This document shows positions 24,161-30,011 of a DNA stretch of 64,000 bases, piece by piece. The translations under genes were made by a program, and so were the position numbers. The notes under the pieces are model-generated. The model was not told where the DNA came from. It ran no database searches and was given only the letters and a program-made list of their open reading frames with translations. Source of the DNA: Caccovivens sp964594865 (GTDB taxonomy: Bacteria; Bacillota; Clostridia; Christensenellales; UBA1242); assembly GCA_964594865.1 (NCBI GenBank), contig CAZQMZ010000001.1, positions 1 to 64,000 on the forward strand, written 5' to 3'. Position 1 is the first letter of the stretch; every line of letters starts with the position of its first letter.

Positions 24161-24661
24161 ATGAAAAAGCTGAAAGTTTTGTTTGTTTTGGTTTGCATTT
24201 TTTCCACATTAGCGCTTGCGGGGTGCGGAGATGTGGAGTTGGAGTCCGCAACCATAACCCGCGATGACGCTCGCACGGGCGGGAGTTTGAGTTTTGTCTA
24301 TGATTCTCAAGAGCGCACTGTTCACATAGGCGGAGAAGGCGAAGTTGTGCAGTTTTCCAGCGCAGACGAAAGCAAGGGAACAACTGCGGGCTGTCGTGTG
24401 GGCTTGAAGGTGACTGCACCAGATGAGAGTTTGGATCTTTCAACCGCCACGCTGGAAATGAATGGTGTCAAATATGCTTCTGGTGATTTCTTGGAAACAG
24501 TGGACGATCAGAAACAACCCTTTTTCAACATATATCCGCTTGTAAGCGAAGAAAACAATCAAGTAAAGTTTTCTATCAAATGGGCGGAGGGGACGGCAAA
24601 ACAAGAATATAAAATCATTGTCGTGGAAGGAACAGAGTTTGCAACCGAAGAGATTGAGTGA
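24161..24661 (+). CDS. Small lipoprotein of unknown function
   Basis: 166 residues. A type II signal peptide MKKLKVLFVLVCIFSTLALAGC has its lipobox cysteine at 22. The mature part is a small beta-rich domain (RTVHIGGEGEVVQFSS, VKFSIKWAEGTAKQEYKIIVVEG) and looks Ig- or cadherin-like. It starts 37 bp after the MFS gene and is likely co-transcribed with it. No ribosome binding site is obvious. Local GC is higher than average. Function unknown; a cell-surface role follows from the anchor. Confidence 0.75.
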   Translation: MKKLKVLFVLVCIFSTLALAGCGDVELESATITRDDARTGGSLSFVYDSQERTVHIGGEGEVVQFSSADESKGTTAGCRVGLKVTAPDESLDLSTATLEMNGVKYASGDFLETVDDQKQPFFNIYPLVSEENNQVKFSIKWAEGTAKQEYKIIVVEGTEFATEEIE

Positions 24662-24782
24662 TGAACCCATGTTTTGAAACGCCAAAACAACATAAATCTA
24701 GCTGGGAACAATCTCATGAACAATAGCAAGATGACATATGGCACACTGTCAATAAGCAAAAACATCGCAAAAAATAAAACAA

Positions 24783-24809
24783 AAAAACATCGCAATATGC
24801 GATGTTTTT
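24783..24809 (-). terminator. Terminator of pilin gene 1
   Basis: AAAAACATCGC (24783-24793) pairs with GCGATGTTTTT (24799-24809). The same hairpin follows pilin gene 2, showing that it was duplicated with the gene. Confidence 0.85.
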
Positions 24810-24828
24810 CAAATTATTGAAGTTTGAA

Positions 24829-25230
24829 TTAGGCAAGTAAACATTTCACTGTGTTGACAACTGTTGAAATTGAAGTAGGGATGGTGTAGTCATCAGGATC
24901 TCCAACAATTGCTGAAATAATCATAGGAATGAATGTGTTGAACACAACAATCAAAACAATGACAACAACAACCGAAACGACGATGTTCACCAATCGCTTT
25001 TTGTTTTCTTCACGTGCTTCAGCAGAATCTGCTCTTGCCATTTTGATGCCAACATAAACCGCATAGATTGCACCAGCAGTTCCAGCAAGCGCCAAAACAA
25101 CCCACAAAACCTGTGAAAGAACATTAAGCAAATCGCCAAGCCATCCGCTGACCCAAGTGACACCATTTTCCTCTAATTCATCAACAAGCCCAGACCAAGA
25201 TGATGCACCCAACATACTTATAAAATTCAT
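24829..25230 (-). CDS. VirB2/TrbC-like pilin subunit, copy 1
   Basis: 133 residues in the layout of type IV secretion pilins. A short N-terminal amphipathic stretch (TWVSGWLGDLLN) leads into a first membrane helix (VLSQVLWVVLALAGTAGAIYAVYVGIKMA, about 38-66). A basic cytoplasmic loop (ARADSAEAREENKKRLVN) and a second helix (IVVSVVVVIVLIVVFNTFIPMIISAIV) follow, then a short polar tail ending KCLLA. No classical signal peptide is visible. The start at 25230 is chosen because GGAGGG precedes it. Its core is almost identical to the copy at 25473. No other secretion-system gene is in the window. Assignment rests on architecture rather than a sure match. Confidence 0.65.
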   Translation of the reverse strand: MNFISMLGASSWSGLVDELEENGVTWVSGWLGDLLNVLSQVLWVVLALAGTAGAIYAVYVGIKMARADSAEAREENKKRLVNIVVSVVVVIVLIVVFNTFIPMIISAIVGDPDDYTIPTSISTVVNTVKCLLA

Positions 25231-25298
25231 AACTCCCTCCAATAACTAAATTATTATTTTCAAAATTAAGAGTATTTTTTATAATTGATTACATCTAA

Positions 25299-25327
25299 AT
25301 GATATCACATTAAAAAAATATTTCCAA
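25299..25327 (-). promoter_or_regulatory. Promoter of pilin gene 1
   Basis: Minus strand TTGGAA (25322-25327), 17-nt spacer, TATCAT (25299-25304) preceded by TGTGA. Conserved with copy 2. Confidence 0.75.
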
Positions 25328-25426
25328 ACGATTTTACAGAAAAAATAAATTATTTTTTTATTTTCTTTTTTTTTGTTTTATTCGACCAAAATATCAGTTG
25401 AAAAAATATTTCATAAACAGCAACAA

Positions 25427-25453
25427 AAAAACATCGCAATGTGCGATGTTTTT
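25427..25453 (-). terminator. Terminator of pilin gene 2
   Basis: AAAAACATCGC (25427-25437) with GCGATGTTTTT (25443-25453); differs from copy 1 only in the loop. Confidence 0.85.
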
Positions 25454-25472
25454 CAAATTATTGAAGTTTGAA

Positions 25473-25862
25473 TTATGCAAGCAAACATTTCACTGTGTTG
25501 ACAACTGTGTTGGTGGTAGCATCTGCTGTGTCACCATTTACAACTGCTGAAATAATCATAGGAACGAATGTGTTGAACGCAACAATCAAAACAATGACAA
25601 CAACAACCGAAACGACGATGTTCACCAATCGCTTTTTGTTTTCTTCACGTGCTTCAGCAGAATCTGCTCTTGCCATTTTGATGCCAACATAAACCGCATA
25701 GATTGCACCAGCAGTTCCAGCAAGCGCCAAAACAACCCACAAAACCTGTGAAAGAACATTAAGCAAACTGCCAAGCCATCCGCTGACCCAAGTTATATTC
25801 GCGTTTTCTATAAGTTCACTCCATGAAGAAGCAAGAGCACCCAACATACTAACCATTTTCAT
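25473..25862 (-). CDS. VirB2/TrbC-like pilin subunit, copy 2
   Basis: 129 residues, paralogue of the gene at 24829. From TWVSGWLG to MIISA the two differ at only a few positions (Ser for Asp, Ala for Val, Val for Ile). N-termini (MKMVSMLGALASSW here) and the tails after the second membrane helix (NGDTADATTNT here, GDPDDYTIPTSIS in copy 1) differ clearly. Variation at the ends with a fixed core suggests that the exposed parts are under different selection. GGAGG lies before the ATG at 25862. Its leader contains a perfect 20-bp palindrome that copy 1 lacks. Confidence 0.65.
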   Translation of the reverse strand: MKMVSMLGALASSWSELIENANITWVSGWLGSLLNVLSQVLWVVLALAGTAGAIYAVYVGIKMARADSAEAREENKKRLVNIVVSVVVVIVLIVAFNTFVPMIISAVVNGDTADATTNTVVNTVKCLLA

Positions 25863-25910
25863 AATTTCCTCCAATAATTAAATTTTGCTTTAAATTATTG
25901 TCTTCAAACG

Positions 25911-25930
25911 TGATAAGAATATTCTTATCA
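25911..25930. promoter_or_regulatory. Perfect 20-bp palindrome in the leader of pilin gene 2
   Basis: TGATAAGAATATTCTTATCA lies about 10-30 nt past the expected transcript start and about 50 nt before the ATG. It could be a repressor operator or form an RNA hairpin. The matching position in copy 1 is degenerate. Confidence 0.6.
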
Positions 25931-25946
25931 AATTGATTACATTAAA

Positions 25947-25975
25947 ATGATATCATGTTAAAAAAATATTTCCAA
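25947..25975 (-). promoter_or_regulatory. Promoter of pilin gene 2
   Basis: Minus strand TTGGAA (25970-25975), 17-nt spacer, TATCAT (25947-25952). Confidence 0.75.
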
Positions 25976-26127
25976 ACGATTTTACAAAAAAAATTAAAAA
26001 AATTTAAAATATTTTTCTTTTCCATTTTTTTCGTATTTTTTCGACAATGTTTCAGAGATTTTTTCTTACGTAAATTTCAGTAAGAAGAATTTTTTGTGAA
26101 AAATATATTTAAAAATTCATTTTTTAT

Positions 26128-26937
26128 TTATTTTTTTTGAAAAAAATTCATTTTTAAATTTTTTGTGTGATTTTTTGGCATAATTTTTGGACGGACATAT
26201 TCTCTTGCAATTCCACAAACATAGACATTGTTGACTTTTGGATAAATCAGTCCGGCGCAATATCCCACCGTGGCACATGTTGTCAAGATATCGTCAACAA
26301 TAAGAACGTTTTGATTACGATTTAGTTTGACTTTCTTCAAGACATACATTCCAACCACATTGGCCAACCTTGTTTTGTAGGTGGAAGACTTTTGCGTCGA
26401 GTCCTTAACTTTGCTGAACATGGAAAGCACAGGCAAGTTCAACAGTTTGCCGATTTCTTCAGCCAGCAGTTTGGATTGGTTGAAAGTGCGTGACTTTTCT
26501 TTCTTCTTTGTCATTGGGATGAAGGTGATGACATCAAGTGCGGGGATGTCAGTGCGCATATATTCCACAATCATCCGCGCAAATGCTTTGGCACGAAAAC
26601 GCTGATTGCTTTCTTTGAAACTCAAAATTGAACTCTTGACAGCCCCTTCATATATGAAAGGGCAATAAGCGCGCTTGAAATTCCGTTTGTGTGTTTGACA
26701 AATGTCGCAGATGTTTGCTTCGTTTCCGATTGGTTGGTCGCAAATCATACATCTGTGTTTGTTGTTGAAAGGCAAAGTCTTTTCACAATCTTTGCAGAAG
26801 GGTTTTTCATAGAAATGAGTGATGTCGCATCCGCAAAACACACATCTGATGTCGTCGGGGAATAATAAATATTCAAGACGCAATTTCATCTTTTGGAAAA
26901 ACTTGTTTATTTTCAATTTTTCTTTTGTGGAACTCAT
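26128..26937 (-). CDS. comF: ComF-family phosphoribosyltransferase-like protein
   Basis: 269 residues. Two N-terminal cysteine clusters form zinc fingers: CVFCGCDI...CKDC near 32-55 and CMICDQPI...CDIC near 62-80. A phosphoribosyltransferase fold follows, with the PRPP loop VLIVDDILTTCATV near 218-231. ComF proteins take part in handling single-stranded DNA during natural transformation and are found widely in bacteria not known to be competent. The C-terminus is a basic tail. It is monocistronic, ending in AT-rich DNA that carries a TTCTTAC/GTAAGAA hairpin (about 26066-26090). Confidence 0.9.
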   Translation of the reverse strand: MSSTKEKLKINKFFQKMKLRLEYLLFPDDIRCVFCGCDITHFYEKPFCKDCEKTLPFNNKHRCMICDQPIGNEANICDICQTHKRNFKRAYCPFIYEGAVKSSILSFKESNQRFRAKAFARMIVEYMRTDIPALDVITFIPMTKKKEKSRTFNQSKLLAEEIGKLLNLPVLSMFSKVKDSTQKSSTYKTRLANVVGMYVLKKVKLNRNQNVLIVDDILTTCATVGYCAGLIYPKVNNVYVCGIAREYVRPKIMPKNHTKNLKMNFFQKK

Positions 26938-26965
26938 AATCTTATTATAACATCTCTTTAAATTA

Positions 26966-26990
26966 AAAAAAACTCTTTTCGAGTTTTTTT
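26966..26990 (-). terminator. Terminator of tRNA-Glu
   Basis: AAAAAAACTC (26966-26975) pairs with GAGTTTTTTT (26981-26990), five-base loop; lies 35 bp past the tRNA on its strand. Confidence 0.8.
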
Positions 26991-27024
26991 GGAGAGATTT
27001 ACAAATGAATTATTGGAATAAATG

Positions 27025-27099
27025 TGGTGACCCCGACGGGATTCGAACCCATGATACCGCCGTGAAAGGGCGGTGTCTTAACCACTTGACCACGGGGCC
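27025..27099 (-). tRNA. tRNA-Glu (anticodon TTC)
   Basis: Read on the minus strand, 75 nt with encoded CCA. Acceptor GGCCCCG pairs with CGGGGTC. The anticodon arm CCGCC-CTTTCAC-GGCGG gives TTC for glutamate. The T-loop is GGTTCGAATCC, and the D-arm contains AAGTGGTTAAG. All arms fold normally. Its own promoter and terminator are visible. Confidence 0.97.
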
Positions 27100-27113
27100 A
27101 CATTGACTTTGCT

Positions 27114-27143
27114 ATTATAATACACAAAAAATCGCAAAGTCAA
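27114..27143 (-). promoter_or_regulatory. Promoter of tRNA-Glu
   Basis: Minus strand TTGACT (27138-27143), 18-nt spacer, TATAAT (27114-27119), 14 bp before the mature 5' end. Confidence 0.8.
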
Positions 27144-27191
27144 GTGTTTTTTCGAAAAATCTTTCGAAAAAGTTGTTATTTTGAAAATTTT

Positions 27192-28550
27192 TTATCTTTT
27201 TGCAATTTCATAGCCGTCTTTGGTGTCCTTGATTTCATAGCCCAAATCTAAAATTTCGTTTCGCAGTGCGTCTGCGGTGGCAAAGTCGCGGTTTTTCTTG
27301 GCGTTCCAGCGTTGTTCTGCCTTTTCTTTGATGTTTTCTGGAATGATGTCGTCTTCTTCAAAATTCAATCCAAGCACATCGTTGAATTTCATGAGACAAA
27401 CATAGACATCTTGACTTCGGCTTTCTTTCAACATCTTTTGCACGCAGGCGATTGCTTTTGGCATGTTTAAATCGTCATTTATGGCGTCCAAAAATTCTTC
27501 TTCATATTCGCGCGTTTCCACTTTTGCTGTGCCGTTTTTGTGTTCTTTTGCAAGGTTTTTGATGTTTTTTAGTGTGTTTTTTGCGCTTTCAAGTGCTTCA
27601 AAAGTGAAATTTTGTTGTTTGGAATAGTGTGCCATGAAATAGAAATATCGAAAATCTTCCGCCGAAAATCCGCGTTCAGACAGGTCGGCAAGGCGGTATA
27701 TGTTGTTCAAACTCTTGCTCATCTTTCCGCCATCAATCTGCAAAAATTCAAGATGCATCCACATCTTCACCACTTGATGACCATATCGGCAGTTGCTTTG
27801 CGCAATCTCGTTTTCGTGGTGCACAGGTTTGTGATCGACTCCGCCTGTGTGGATGTCGATTGTTTCGCCCAAAAATTTGTCGCCAATCACAGAGCACTCG
27901 ATGTGCCAGCCCGGATAGCCCATTCCCCATGGACTTTCCCACTGCATGATATGCTCTTTTGGTGCTTTGACCCACAGCACAAAATCATATGGACTGTGTT
28001 TCTCTTCGTCGACATCAATGCGTGCGCCAGCAAGTTTTTCATTTATGTCCATGCCGGAAAGTTTGCCATATTCTGGAAATTTTTCGATGTCAAAATATAT
28101 GCCTTTGCTGGTTTCGTAGGCATAACCCTTGTCAATCAAGGCTTGCACAAAGGCAATCATTTCTGGAATGACGCTTGTGGCAGGCACAATATGTTCTGGA
28201 AGGTCAATGTTCAGAAGGCGGGCGTCGTGCATGAAAACTTCTGTATAGAATTTTGCAATTTCCCATGGTGATTTGTTTTCGCGAGCGCTGGCAACAAGCA
28301 TTTTGTCTTCGCCTTCATCGGCGTCGGATGTGAGATGTCCAACATCAGTTATATTCATCACTCCGTCAATTTTGTAGCCGTTATATTTCAGCACTCGGCG
28401 GATGTTATCCATGAAAAGATAGGCACGAAAATTGCCAATGTGTGGATAATAATAGACAGTCGGCCCACAAGAATACATTTTGACCACTTTGCCGTCATGG
28501 CAAGAGATTTCTTCTTTGCTTCTTGTGAGAGAATTATAAAATTTAATCAT
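27192..28550 (-). CDS. cysS: Cysteinyl-tRNA synthetase
   Basis: Class I synthetase of 452 residues. The HIGH motif is YSCGPTVYYYPHIGNFRAYLF (PHIGN near 33), the KMSKS loop is GGKMSKSLNN near 261-270, and the zinc ligands include Cys in the first motif and HIECSVIGDKFLG. The C-terminal part is the short DALR-like domain with EKAEQRWNAKKNRDFATADALRNEI. The ATG at 28550 has GGAGA upstream. It begins 23 bp after the marR stop and probably shares that transcript. Confidence 0.96.
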   Translation of the reverse strand: MIKFYNSLTRSKEEISCHDGKVVKMYSCGPTVYYYPHIGNFRAYLFMDNIRRVLKYNGYKIDGVMNITDVGHLTSDADEGEDKMLVASARENKSPWEIAKFYTEVFMHDARLLNIDLPEHIVPATSVIPEMIAFVQALIDKGYAYETSKGIYFDIEKFPEYGKLSGMDINEKLAGARIDVDEEKHSPYDFVLWVKAPKEHIMQWESPWGMGYPGWHIECSVIGDKFLGETIDIHTGGVDHKPVHHENEIAQSNCRYGHQVVKMWMHLEFLQIDGGKMSKSLNNIYRLADLSERGFSAEDFRYFYFMAHYSKQQNFTFEALESAKNTLKNIKNLAKEHKNGTAKVETREYEEEFLDAINDDLNMPKAIACVQKMLKESRSQDVYVCLMKFNDVLGLNFEEDDIIPENIKEKAEQRWNAKKNRDFATADALRNEILDLGYEIKDTKDGYEIAKR

Positions 28551-28573
28551 ATAAATGTCTCCAATTAAGGATT

Positions 28574-28957
28574 TCAAATTTTTCTATTTAAATAGATTGA
28601 AAGTGTTTCCAAGGCTTCTTCCACTTTTGGGGGACATTGGTTGAAATATGCGTCCAATTTGTCGAAAAATTCTTTCAAAACAATTTTTCCTGTTTCTGTG
28701 AGAGTCATAAGGCGACATCGCTTGTCAATCTCTCCTTGTTTTGAATGAATCAGTCCTTCACGTTCAAGTTCTTTTGTCATAAGTGCGAAATTGGACTTTT
28801 TTATGCCAAGTTTTTCAATAATCATGCTGACAGAAAGGTTTTCGTATTGAGAGATGAAATAAAGAACCTTGATTTTCAACAGGTTGTTTTTTGCAAAATG
28901 CTTTGTCAAGTTTTCTGTCAGTGCTTCAATTTCTAAGATCTTGTCAACGTTTTTCAT
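28574..28957 (-). CDS. MarR-family winged-helix regulator
   Basis: 127 residues: LLKIKVLYFISQYENLSVSMIIEKLGIKKSNFALMTKELEREGLIHSKQGEIDKRCRLMTLTETGKIVLKEFFDKLD gives helix-turn-helix, recognition helix and beta wing (DKRCRLMTLT). The start at 28957 matches a promoter TTGCAA-17-TATAAT whose -10 ends 9 nt before the ATG, so the message is probably leaderless. A regulator just ahead of cysS is unusual and may mean that cysS responds to whatever this protein senses. Ligand unknown. Confidence 0.87.
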   Translation of the reverse strand: MKNVDKILEIEALTENLTKHFAKNNLLKIKVLYFISQYENLSVSMIIEKLGIKKSNFALMTKELEREGLIHSKQGEIDKRCRLMTLTETGKIVLKEFFDKLDAYFNQCPPKVEEALETLSIYLNRKI

Positions 28958-28966
28958 ACATATATA

Positions 28967-28995
28967 ATTATATAGAATGAAAAAGAATTTTGCAA
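28967..28995 (-). promoter_or_regulatory. Promoter of marR-cysS, leaderless type
   Basis: Minus strand TTGCAA (28990-28995), 17-nt spacer, TATAAT (28967-28972); ATG at 28957, with no ribosome binding site. Confidence 0.75.
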
Positions 28996-29026
28996 CCTTT
29001 TTGAACAAAAAGTTATGAAAATATTT

Positions 29027-29344
29027 CTATTTCTTTTTCAAAATAACACAAAGTGAGTCAATTTCTTCTTTCGACATATCCTTTGTCAAATTCAACAAGG
29101 TCTTGTCTTTTTCAAAATTTTCCAGATCTGGATAGAAAAATTCGTAAGTCGAAACTTCCAACAAATCCAGAATCTCCAGTAAATTTTCAACAGAAAGGTT
29201 GATTTCTCCGCTTTCCACTCTGTAAAAATAGTTCTTTGAATGTCCCAAAGCCTTTCCGACCTTATATGCTGACATTCCTTTTTTATTCCTGAAATATCCA
29301 ATTCTGTTTATTATCTCTTCACGAGTTAAATTTTCCTTGCTCAT
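29027..29344 (-). CDS. XRE-family regulator
   Basis: 105 residues. The N-terminal helix-turn-helix reads RIGYFRNKKGMSAYKVGKALGHSKNYFYRVESGEINLSVENLLEILDLLEVSTYEFFY. The C-terminal 40 residues (LENFEKDKTLLNLTKDMSKEEIDSLCVILKKK) are a short helical tail, probably for dimerisation. AAGGAG precedes the ATG. It diverges from the SLOG-type gene at 29507, and a 10-bp sequence AATCGAATAT near its start recurs inverted near the start of that gene. Confidence 0.87.
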   Translation of the reverse strand: MSKENLTREEIINRIGYFRNKKGMSAYKVGKALGHSKNYFYRVESGEINLSVENLLEILDLLEVSTYEFFYPDLENFEKDKTLLNLTKDMSKEEIDSLCVILKKK

Positions 29345-29380
29345 TGTTCTCTCCTTGAAGAAATTTTATCAAATTTAAAA

Positions 29381-29497
29381 AATCGAATATTGACCTATCT
29401 TGTTTATTTTTTACACATTTTTGACATAATCACTTGAAAATATTTACGTATTTTGTTATACTAGTTGAAAATATATACATAATAAGTATATTCGATT
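29381..29497. promoter_or_regulatory. Inverted 10-bp sequence pair in the XRE/SLOG divergent region
   Basis: AATCGAATAT at 29381-29390 and its exact reverse complement ATATTCGATT at 29488-29497. Each lies close to one of the two start codons, which suits a shared regulator binding both promoters. Could be chance in AT-rich DNA. Confidence 0.4.
29434..29462 (+). promoter_or_regulatory. Promoter of the SLOG-type gene
   Basis: TTGAAA (29434-29439), 17-nt spacer, TATACT (29457-29462). Confidence 0.65.
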
Positions 29498-29506
29498 GGA
29501 GATTGC

Positions 29507-29962
29507 ATGAAGATCATATCATTCTTTGGACATAGTGATTGTGAATGCCAAATGGAGCTTAGAGAAAAAATTAAAGAGATTTTGCAAGATTGTATTTCAC
29601 ATCACGGAGCAGAGATATTTTATTTTGGTGGATTTGGAGCCTTTGACAATCTCTGTTGGGAAATTGTCACAGAATTGAAAAACAACAAATATCCAAAGAT
29701 AAAAAGAGTTTTCTGTGTTCCGATTTACAAATGGCTTCGACGACCACCAAAGTGGTTGAATGTGGGTGGATATGAAGACTTGATTTATCTTGATTTGACT
29801 TTTGATTATTGGTATACAAGTTTATATTTTCGTAACTGCGCGATGATTGGCAAGAGTGATTTTGTCATTTTCTATGTCATGAAAGACAAAAGAAACAGCG
29901 GTTCGTTCAAAGCGTTGCAATATGCAAAGAAAAAAAAGAAGAATTATATAAATTTGCTTTAA
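29507..29962 (+). CDS. SLOG-like (DUF1273/YpsA-type) protein
   Basis: 151 residues with a Rossmann-like start MKIISFFGHSDC and a glycine loop FYFGGFGAFDNLCWEIVTELKNNKYPKIKRVFCVP. This is the layout of SLOG nucleotide-binding proteins, which bind nucleotide-derived ligands. SLOG domains occur in phage-defence and stress systems as well as in housekeeping proteins; nothing here decides between these. A C-terminal Lys-rich run follows. GGAG precedes the ATG. It is divergent from an XRE regulator with which it shares inverted sequence motifs. Confidence 0.6.
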   Translation: MKIISFFGHSDCECQMELREKIKEILQDCISHHGAEIFYFGGFGAFDNLCWEIVTELKNNKYPKIKRVFCVPIYKWLRRPPKWLNVGGYEDLIYLDLTFDYWYTSLYFRNCAMIGKSDFVIFYVMKDKRNSGSFKALQYAKKKKKNYINLL

Positions 29963-29973
29963 ACTTATTTTAC

Positions 29974-30002
29974 TTGATTTTTGTTGAGAAAAATTTTAAA
30001 AT
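29974..30002 (+). promoter_or_regulatory. Promoter of recD2, leaderless type
   Basis: TTGATT (29974-29979), 17-nt spacer, TAAAAT (29997-30002); ATG at 30012 after 9 nt, no ribosome binding site. Confidence 0.65.
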
Positions 30003-30011
30003 ATATTTACT

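Larger units (their letters stand above)
24780..25985. repeat. Tandem duplication of a pilin transcription unit (period about 644 bp)
   Basis: Terminator, gene and promoter are all present twice: about 24780-25340 and 25424-25985. DNA identity is very high over the gene cores. Divergence is confined to the gene ends and part of the leader. Confidence 0.85.

Noticed and set aside
24829..25862. A complete conjugative or type IV secretion locus
   Set aside because: Only two pilin-like genes are present; there is no VirB4, VirD4, relaxase or integrase in the window.
28550..28577. T-box riboswitch upstream of cysS
   Set aside because: There are only 23 bp between marR and cysS, with no room for a T-box.
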